Positions 56,035-64,000 of a stretch of DNA of 64,000 nt are shown one piece after another; within the stretch, counting starts at the first letter, position 1, and every line of letters begins with the position of its first letter. Source of the stretch: Paramacrobiotus metropolitanus (lineage: Eukaryota > Tardigrada > Eutardigrada > Parachela > Macrobiotidae); assembly GCF_019649055.1 (NCBI RefSeq), contig NW_026570228.1:62001-126000 (forward strand), given 5' to 3'. The notes under the pieces are model-generated. The model was given only the letters and a program-made list of their open reading frames with translations, was not told where the DNA came from and ran no database searches. A program made the position numbers and the translations under genes.

Positions 56035-57051
56035 TCAGTTCGCTTTTGTCCGCTTTCGCCGGCAAATAAAGGAAAGTATCTCTCCTAACACTAAACACAT
56101 CTCATGTCTAATATCTTGCAAGCACAAACTAAACACCACCGGGTCCAGCACAGCCTGCAGATAGTACGTTGCATCTTGTAGCACCTCCAGCCAGTCTGGT
56201 TCGAAAAGTGTCGTAAAACGGCAAACCAAGAACGGAAAGTTCGTCGGCAAGTAGCAGCAGACCACACTGACAGTCATAAAAGTCACCGCAACAAAGGAAC
56301 GTGTTGACGCTCTTGACGACCTTCTTAACTTCTGCTCGGAGATTGTCGCCCCCGTTTGACTAATGGGTCCTTGATAGGCTGTGGAAAACTCTTTCCGTCG
56401 CCAAAATGTTTTAACCAGAATAAACGGATACGCCGCAATAATCAAAGCAATAGGCAAACCGTATCCACCCAGCGCCAGCGCATCCAAATACCAATCTATC
56501 GTTGTATCTCCAAATGTGCAGGTAGGAATTCCCTCCGGTTGATAAATTAGATAGAGAAACACCATTGGCGTAGTAGTTACAGTAATGATTGTCCAAGCCG
56601 TCACGCAGATAATAAAACCCATCCGCTTTGTGTGACGCTGTCGGTACTGAACAGGAAAATACACAGCCCACAGCCGGTTCGCGGAGATGAGAACATGACA
56701 ATATATTGTAATGCTCATAATCACCCATTCACCGCACAGATACAAAACGCACCGAATAAAGTTGGTTTTCGTGTGCTCAGACGACACGAACGGTCTTGTT
56801 AATGAGTATGGTAGAGTGCACACATCATCCGCTAAGATGTTTGAAATTAACAGCGAAATAATGTAAATAGTGAATGGCGTGATAAGGTGCCGACGCAGAA
56901 CAAAGAGCAGCAGGAGGAAACAATTCGGCAGCAGTGTAAAAATCCACCAGATTATGGTAATACGATAGTAATGTGGACTAGAATGCCAGTTCGGTGAGAG
57001 ACGAGCATTGAGGGACACGCCTTCTGCCGAAAAATTGGTGTGATTGTCCAT
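56035..57051 (-). CDS. Divergent 7TM receptor 8 (minus-strand subfamily)
   Basis: An intact single-exon receptor of 338 residues. The N-terminus is N-H-T and N-F-S bearing. Landmarks: I-L-A-D-D-V-C-T-L-P-Y in TM2, F-I-R-C at TM3, S-A-N-R-L-W-A-V-Y-F-P, loop 2 P-T-C-T-F, TM6 V-C-C-Y-L-P-T-N, and TM7 D-P-V-V-F-S-L-C-L-Q-D-I-R-H-E. It is the most diverged of its subfamily (R-P-F-V-S-S-E-H in loop 1, a Gly-Gly in TM5). It is the last of the cluster and is separated from receptor 7 by GPCR B. Confidence 0.83.
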   Translation of the reverse strand: MDNHTNFSAEGVSLNARLSPNWHSSPHYYRITIIWWIFTLLPNCFLLLLFVLRRHLITPFTIYIISLLISNILADDVCTLPYSLTRPFVSSEHTKTNFIRCVLYLCGEWVIMSITIYCHVLISANRLWAVYFPVQYRQRHTKRMGFIICVTAWTIITVTTTPMVFLYLIYQPEGIPTCTFGDTTIDWYLDALALGGYGLPIALIIAAYPFILVKTFWRRKEFSTAYQGPISQTGATISEQKLRRSSRASTRSFVAVTFMTVSVVCCYLPTNFPFLVCRFTTLFEPDWLEVLQDATYYLQAVLDPVVFSLCLQDIRHEMCLVLGEILSFICRRKRTKAN

Positions 57052-59546
57052 TGCGGCAAAAAGTGGTGTGGTCGTCCATTGGTGTTACTTATTATGCCAG
57101 TAACAGTCTGCAGTTTCATGGAACACAATTAAAACTTTAAAAGGCGCATACTCAGTCTCGAATAAAGCTTTTTTTTATCTAAATATCTCGTGTATAAAAG
57201 AGGACGTTTGACACTTGAATGGGATACTGACATGCAGCTCTGACGTATTGAAAATAGAGCAAAAATACTCGCTACCATGTCCTATCATTTTTAACCGTAC
57301 CTTCTCAAAGGTGTTTGCACGCGTTTGTGAGGCACTAGTCCCATTTTGTTGCTAAATTTTATCTGCGTAGGTTCCTCAAAATAGGTGGCAGGTGACAAGC
57401 AAAATGAGTTCAATTGCGCTGAAACAACAGGCCGTGTTCAAACAACAAGGTACCTCCACTGTAAGAAGCTATAATCTAAAACACGAGAATCGAGAAATTG
57501 ACACTGTATGGTTGATTACCGAAACGGTGAACTTACTGTACGTACTTATATGATTGAGTGATTTCAGTTGTTACTCAGACAGGTAAAAATTCAAACCGGC
57601 AACATTCATAAGTGTTTATTTACTTTAATGTAATCAAGTACTACATAGCCAACTCGGTCCACTTCTCTTTGGTTGTGGTGTAGTCGTTAAGATTTTGAGA
57701 TTACAAGCGCGATGTGGTTCTCACTTCCGGTAAAAGGTGGCTGGGCAATAATACATATAATCGTATAATCTGGGTTGGTCGATTCAGATCGAAACGTTGA
57801 TCCACTTCAGAATCTGTACTGCTCCGCCGGTATGGTGAAGGACTTAACTGCCATTGCGATTTGCGCCTTTATTGTATAACAGCCCTCTTATTCTCATTAA
57901 ACTGAGTAAGAACTGTTCTGGACTTCTGGTACACTCAGTACAGATGGTCACGTTGTCATTCAGCTCATAGTCAGGTGCTGCCGTCTCGCCAAACTACGCT
58001 CTTAAAGAAACCAAAAAGCAGCATCTGCCATTCCAAAAAGGATATACGGTGCTAAAAGGGAAATTTTTGTACCATGTCGGTTGCTGTGATGAGATTTCAA
58101 ATAAAAAATTGTGTATTAATGTTTTGGTTGCATAATCAAATTCTTAATCAATAATCAAGTGTGGGAAAGTTTGTTCTGGATTTCTTCTAATCGCTTTTCG
58201 TCGCGTTAATATAGGGATTAGAGAAAATGCATTATGTCCCACGGTCAGTGGAATACAGTTGCAACGCTTTGACTTCAAAGGCCGGGTACCTACTTCCGGG
58301 TGAAAATGGGTCGCGCCAGCAAAAGAGCAGCTGTGAGGGAAGGTCTGTCGCGGACGAGCGAACAGATGGGTAAAACTGTACAAGACGCCGGCTCGGTCTC
58401 ATTGAAATACCTGAATAACGGCCAGAGCTGCATATGGAACTGCTTTTGTATCTCCAGTGTTTTACCGCTTGCTCGAAACAGTGCCAGTGTCAGTGGCAAC
58501 AGCCGGTGGCAGGTGCCCACCGCCAACCTTTACATCCTGCATATCAGCACTATCTGTCCGCAGACTGATTTAGCACATTCACTTTAACGGGACGTTAATC
58601 CGCTTCTTTCAAACAATTAGTGCGCAATTGCATTTAGTGATGCTGGCACCTGAACAGAAGTCTTGCACGTGTTGGTTCTTATGCTCATGAGTCGGATAAA
58701 ATGTTTACTCCTGCAAACTGGCCTCCTAATATTGGGGTGCGCGAGTGGTTGTTCGCCCCCAAGGATGCTCAGTGATTCCTAATCCCTAAAAACGCATTTT
58801 CCCCTCACTAATTTCAGTTCGATTTAACCAATAGAGAATCGGCTTATGTTGCGAGCTCTTTCTGTCCTTACCGAAAAACGCTACAGCTAATCAGACTATT
58901 ATTGCATGGCACTTGCAACGTTGACCACCGAAGTAAAAGTGACCTTTTTTCTGCCATGCAAAACTTTTATGGTTGTCTTGAAATCTCTTCCCGCTCTGAT
59001 GTTCCTATTCCACATGGAACATGGAACTGAAGCACATTCTCATTACCGCTAACAGGATGTGAACTTTTCTAAACTCAGCCGGAGTTACACGGCAATAACC
59101 GAAACTTTATACTGAAAGCATTTCAACCGGCAGCTTAATTGAGCTCATTCACTTTAGCGGGACGGTATAATCCCCTTTCTTATAAACAAGTGGGACGCAT
59201 TTTAATGGGTGACGCTGACACTTGAAAATAAGTCAAATCCGCCAATGATACGACTGTAAGATAGCTTTTCGAATCGCACATATTCGCTTGGATAACTTCG
59301 GAAGGATTTATGTGTTAGTTATCTTTTCCCTCCGACGGATGTACGTACGAGCACTTGCTTCTCGAAGGCATAAACTTAAATTTAACGACATTCACAATCA
59401 TACGTGGCCTTAGTGTGATGAGTCTTTTCGCGCTGCAGGTGTTGAAAGGGAATAATCAATACACAATCCCGTAGTGAAATAATCACCGATTGTCTTTTTG
59501 CTTTGTCAATAATTATGTTGAAATTTCTCTTATATTGGATGATAAG
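57052..59546. other. Long intergenic region with a diverged direct repeat
   Basis: About 2.5 kb with no gene that I can support. Two diverged direct copies of a sequence of about 90 bases lie at about 58570-58660 and 59148-59235 (shared CATTCACTTTA-CGGGACG and later CTGGCACCTGA/CTGACACTTGA). Frames at 58144-58590 have no motif. Confidence 0.45.
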
Positions 59547-60304
59547 ATGCCGAACACAACATCCTCCTTTTATACGAACTCTAATATCACCTTTTGGGAA
59601 TCGCAAATTTTAGCCTTCGAGCTACAATGGCACCAGCAGTCAACGTTGAATTATTTTTTCGTAGCCATTATGACCCTTTTGGCGATTGTAGGAATATTGG
59701 TCAATGTATTAGTAAGAGTTTTTCCGGATGCAAATTTTCGCTGACCCAGGCCAATGTACAGAATTTTATGTATTTTACCAAAATTAACATTGTTACAGGT
59801 GATCGTTTCCTTGCTGGTGATCCGCGAACTGCATATAATCGAATACGCTTTCGTCGTAAATCTGGCGGCTGCCGACCTGCTGGTCACGGGAATACTCCTT
59901 CCAGTAAATATTTTAGGTACATAAATGTCTTCGGTTACCAGAGGTACGTGCCATGTATTACCGGTAACAGCTAACAGGCACCCTTACCACTAGTCATTCT
60001 TCTTTGTGCTGGTCGTATAAATTTAAAAAAACGATTTGCTGATGGGTAACAAATGCAGGTAACTGAAGGGTAGTATCCCCACGTTAGTACTTCTGCGGCT
60101 GTTAGTTCATTTCTGATCTCATGTGTTCGTGAAACGTTTTAAATTAATACTATAATTATATTGAGTAATTGTATGTTTTATAGTGACCGTTTCGGGGCCT
60201 ACCGTTTTCCGCGATCATCCCTGGTTCTGTGAATTGGATGGCACCATCTGCGTTGCGGCCTGTACCGGATCCATCTGGTGCATTACGGCAATTAGCATGG
60301 AAAG

Positions 60305-61297
60305 GTAAGTATTAAGTAGTGTAGAAAAGTGTAAAACAAGTATTCGCTCATGATCACTATTAATTTTGGCCACCCCTGACCAGCCCAGCCCAGCCTTAAG
60401 GAAATATTTCAGTGGCTAGCAGCCAACGGCTATTCTGTTGTGGATTTTTATTTATTTATTTTGTTTGGAGAATAGCGACGCGGTAATGTGTAGTTTAACA
60501 GAACAATATTTTTCAATTCTGCCCTGTGATACCGAGCTATTGATCTCAACAAGTCAAAGTTAATATTTGAAACAGATTCTAGCAACTTTAACTTAAAGTT
60601 ACAGAAGTACACCCGAAAATAATATTGGGAAAGGCATAGTGTTATAAAGCAGTAGAGCCGCAAGGGGATGAGAATAGCCAAAGGTGATGCGAGTAGCCAA
60701 AAACGGGGTGAAAGGGGTGACTATAGCCCACGGCGATGTCAGGGTGGTGAGAATAGCCATTTCCATATCTATGAAATTTTGTCGAATAAATCGTGCTTAT
60801 ACAAATATTGTGCTTATATGTACAAGCACATCGGGCTTATACAAAAAATATAAAAGCGCTCATTAAGACAAGCTCAGCACGGGCATAGCCGTCCAAAACA
60901 TCTGTCGTAAATTTTGCCAAGACTTTTACGATCATGACCTGAAGGAAACATCTGGATACGACTTTTGTACCTAAACCAAAGTGCCCAGATACCACAGTAT
61001 AATTAGTGAAGCGGTGTTTTTTCGAAAACGCAAGTAAACCAGGGCTGGAAGAATTGCAAGGATGACGTGATCTGTAATCCCTCGAACGTTATAGACTTTC
61101 ACACATTAAGAATGGTGTGAGATTACAATGCAACGAAAATATTAACGTTCTAAATTTTTTTTGTACACGGTGATTCAGTAAATTAACAAAACCGTTTTCC
61201 AGTCTTCCGGGTCACTCTTCCCTACAAACAGTTTACGTTAAACATTACTTCTGTTCCAAATGCTGAAGCGTAGCTTGCAAACGTTTTCTTTTAACAG
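60305..61297. other. Intron 3 of pseudogene C, with short ATAGCCA repeats
   Basis: About 1 kb. At about 60665-60770 the motif GATGAGAATAGCCA and variants (GGTGA-GAATAGCCA) occurs four or five times in degenerate form. Otherwise nothing is recognised. Confidence 0.5.
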
Positions 61298-61319
61298 ATA
61301 CATCTGCATTTGCCACTAT

Positions 61320-62134
61320 AGCAACTGTCAAATTTACCACTATTTGGATTCAGATGCGAATTGTATCTAGGTCAAAACGCTCGAGTGCGCTCCAACTCAC
61401 GCATTGATTTGTGAGTCAGGCAGATTCACTGATAACGCTGCGCGCATTGGTCAGATGGAGAATCAGTTGCTGAATTATAAAACCGAGCTGTTGAGCTCGG
61501 TTTTATAATTCGTGGCCACATTCACGACCGCACATCAACTCGTTAAAATTATCCTGAGCTGCTTATAAATGTTCGTAATGATTCCGTGCTGCATTAGGCT
61601 GTATGAAATTACGCTGTAGTCCGTAATTAAGTGTTGAGATAATATGGTTTAATTAACTAAATTACTAATTAGTAATTAAGCAAAACTTTGATGAACTTTG
61701 AATAACTGGAATCATTTACGCCTAATTAGAACATTTACACCTACTTAATTAGCAAATTTTGCACCTAATTAGTAATTTTGCACCTGAATTTTTAGCGCCT
61801 AATTAGCAAATTTTGCACACACGAAGAAAAATTTAATTATTGCATGTCATTAAGCTTAAATTATTTTCTCAATAAGTTTGCACTTGTTGTGTTTTGTTGA
61901 CCGTGGCAGTAAACGGCAATGATAGCTGATTTATTGCAGAATTCACGGTGCTCTCAGATATGGTATTTATTTCTACTCGTGTATCCGTTATCACTGGTGG
62001 GAACATATTTCAGTTTTTTCTCTTAGTCATAGAAGAAAGATGAGTAACAGATACGTGCGCAGCAGTCGTGTCGCAGATACAAGCGGGCTGCTGATATTTG
62101 ACAGTTGCTATAAGCAACTGTCAAATATCAGCAG
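61320..62134. mobile_element. Insertion in exon 4 of pseudogene C, with a duplicated flank and hairpin ends
   Basis: AGCAACTGTCAAAT occurs at 61320-61333 and again at 62113-62126 in the same direction, at the two edges of the split exon; this fits a 14-base target duplication. The inserted 61334-62112 (about 780 bases) carries no coding frame. It holds a perfect 18-bp hairpin with 4-base loop (61472-61511), an AT-rich zone at about 61715-61815 with repeated CACCTAATTAGCAAATTTTG, and, at its right edge, a perfect 22-bp inverted repeat (62088-62109 and 62113-62134) that takes in the duplicated host bases. The class is unknown. Confidence 0.55.
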
Positions 62135-62423
62135 GCAAAAACAGCATTAATGCTTATTGGCATGTGGATCATTGTACACGGCCTGCATCTGCCCAATTAC
62201 GTGGGATGGGGTAGCACCGGTTACTCCGATGATCTGTATCTCTGCACTACGAAATTACATTTGTGGTCGTACTCTCTTTTCTTGGGAATCAGCTCTATTC
62301 TCCTACCAATCGGCATCAGTTTCTATGCGTACTTAATGATCTATCTCCGGGTGCGTCGTAGTCAAGCGGTGCGCCGACAAATCATCGGTAACAAAAGTGC
62401 AAAACCTTCCAGCACGAGTACGG

Positions 62424-63382
62424 GTAAGCTGTATCTTTTGCATAAACGCACAGTAACTATCGTACGTTTCGTACCACTCTGAAAATGAGACTTCTTTTCT
62501 TGCTGTGTATTATTGTATTCCTGATTTCCATTGTATGTGACCTGTACACCGCTTTCTGTGCTCGATATTCGTCATGCGATACAGTTCTGGACGAACACCA
62601 CCTGTATTCTTGCTTTATTCCACTTGTATTACGCCTACATTCTGGTTTAATGCATGTATTAGTATTTTCAATAACCTTGCATGTATAGCCAAAATCTACG
62701 TGTAATGTACGTATTCCTGTTTACCGCGCACTGAAACTTCTTACCATTCGAGCTTCTTATTAGGGTAGGTTTTTTATGCTTAAGATTTTTTTAAGGTTTC
62801 TTATATTATATTTGTGAAATAAAACAATAGGGGATGCGCTAGAAAACTGCAGTTCATTACTTAAAAGAATGACGTAAGCACGCAAGCGAGGTAACGGAAA
62901 ATTAACCAAAAATACGACAGAAAGCAAGTGGGATACGCTGAAATACCGGCGCCGCTTTGTGTCAGATATATCGAGCTCTTGGCACAAAAGGAAGTAATAT
63001 ACATTTGTCGAAATACCTCAAAATGTCAGTAGGCGAGCAGAAATAGCAAGAATAACTTATCTGGAAAAAATGGATCGTATTTTGTTTGAGGTATTTTCAA
63101 TTTTGGTTGTCGTTCATATATCGATATTATTTCCCTTCTCTCTACGAGGGACGTATCCGACTTGTTTCTATCTTTCCGGCCTATCTGTACACGAGCGACA
63201 GCAGACTGACACTTCTTATTGTTAAATTTTCTGCCCTTGCATTTGCAAAGTAAAGTAGAAGTTTTAATAGGACGAATTCAAGGACTTTCGAAGTGCGAAA
63301 CCATTACAGCAGTTTGGTGCCAATCAGGCCAGCACGAAATGCCAAAACATCCAAAGTAATAAAGGGAATATTTAATTTGTAG
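62424..63382. other. Intron 4 of pseudogene C
   Basis: About 960 bases, much longer than the same intron of GPCR A (60) or B (118). No gene is supported. Its length suggests further insertions, but I find no clear ends. Confidence 0.45.
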
Positions 63383-63462
63383 GGCAAGAATCGGATGCAT
63401 GCACCAGGACTGTTAAACCGGAGACCACCACTGTGCACGATGAGGTGAAACTACTGAAGGCA

Positions 63463-63765
63463 TTTGTCAAGGGCACGGGCTGTACGACGTGCCCTGACGT
63501 GGCGGGACGACACAACTGAAGCTGGACCTTTATTGGCTACTCTCTGCTCTAGCATATTATAATGCGCTAGCATTATATAGGAAGGCAACAAACAAACAAA
63601 CAAACTAGCCGAAGGCTAGATTGCACAACGAACGATGATCATTAGCAGCGCTAATGATCAAAAGCACTGAGCTTGAAACAATGAAGGATGACACATAGAA
63701 CAAGAGGATCGCCATATATAGAAGCATCTAAGCAAGCTATGGCACGAGGAGTACTCGTGACACAT
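63463..63765. mobile_element. Insertion in exon 5 of pseudogene C with several short hairpins
   Basis: About 300 bases separate the two halves of exon 5. They contain short perfect hairpins: GGCACG...CGTGCC (63473-63494), CTAGCC-GAA-GGCTAG (63605-63619) and TGATCATTAGC-AGC-GCTAATGATCA (63636-63660), plus a CAAA run near 63587-63605. No coding frame is present. It may be a SINE-like or structured non-coding element. The target duplication is unclear. Confidence 0.5.
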
Positions 63766-64000
63766 TGTTTAAAGTGTTCCTCATATTTGTGGCATCGTGG
63801 CTGATGATGGGGCTCGTTTTTGTGCTGCGAGCCTGGATGGACTTTCCAAAGTGGTATTCATACATCGCATTAATCCTGTCGCACGGAAGTAGCGCCACCA
63901 ATTCTGTGGTGTGCTTTTAGATGGCAAATTTGGTACAAAAAACGAAAAATGGATACATCCGATTGTGGAGGAAATTTCGACCGGCACGAACGGGACCAGG

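Larger units (their letters stand above)
59547..64000 (+). pseudogene. Melatonin-receptor-like GPCR C, broken by two insertions; runs to the window end
   Basis: Exons 1-3 are intact: 59547-59711, 59799-59916 and 60184-60304, the same lengths as in GPCR A (165, 118, 121), with N-L-A-A-A-D in TM2 and A-I-S-M-E-R at the end of exon 3. Exon 4 starts at 61298 with Y-I-C-I-C-H but is cut after about 22 bases and resumes only near 62113, continuing to 62423 with G-W-G-S-T-G-Y-S-D-D-L-Y-L-C. Exon 5 starts at 63383, is cut after V-K-L-L-K-A-F (about 63463), and resumes at about 63766 with L-F-K-V-F. It then has an in-frame stop in TM7 (S-V-V-C-F-stop, where the paralogues read S-V-V-Y-F-W-M). The last few codons lie beyond the window. 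So it is a pseudogene that decayed after duplication. Confidence 0.82.

Noticed and set aside
58144-58587. Overlapping 78-95 codon frames on both strands as genes
   Set aside because: Mutually overlapping frames of similar length on both strands, with no motif, are typical of chance in a GC-richer patch.

Overview
The window is nuclear DNA from a small-intron, gene-dense invertebrate. The evidence is canonical GT-AG introns of roughly 50-1000 bases, 7TM receptor genes in local expansions, non-LTR, DIRS-type and MITE-like elements, and no bacterial gene organisation. The chemoreceptor-like genes point to a protostome. The overall look suggests a tardigrade or similar ecdysozoan, but nothing in the sequence proves the species.

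Layout. 0.9-1.2 kb: a relic of an RLE-type non-LTR retrotransposon. 2.8-10.1 kb: two tandem carboxylesterase genes, each of ten exons with identical intron positions and phases; both proteins have a signal peptide and end in Ser-Glu-Glu-Leu. 10.7-11.9 kb: a two-exon rhodopsin-like receptor on the minus strand. 12.8-14.4 kb: two more copies of the same LINE family. 14.8-21.9 kb: three intact genes and one relic of a gustatory-receptor-like 7TM family, all with two phase-0 introns at the 3' end. 17.0-30 kb also holds MITEs, palindromes and minisatellites. 26.6-29.5 kb: a five-exon melatonin-receptor-like GPCR on the minus strand. 30.8-34.1 kb: a young DIRS-type retroelement with split direct repeats. 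35.0-36.5 kb: a fourth gustatory-receptor-like gene.

37.2-57.1 kb is a cluster of single-exon divergent 7TM receptors: six open genes, one with a frameshift, one truncated pseudogene and one TM7 relic. Counted together these are eight gene-sized copies plus the relic. Two subfamilies alternate by strand. The minus-strand subfamily and the plus-strand subfamily sit as head-to-head pairs, as if a divergent two-gene unit had been duplicated. Paralogues of the five-exon receptor lie at 53.4-55.7 kb (intact) and 59.5-64.0 kb (a pseudogene broken by insertions).

No pathway links all the genes. The common theme is a sensory or chemoreceptive gene neighbourhood with rapid birth and death: tandem duplication, inverted pairs, relic exons and repeat insertions next to intact receptors. 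The two esterases could be odorant- or xenobiotic-degrading or ER-lumen enzymes, but that is inference.
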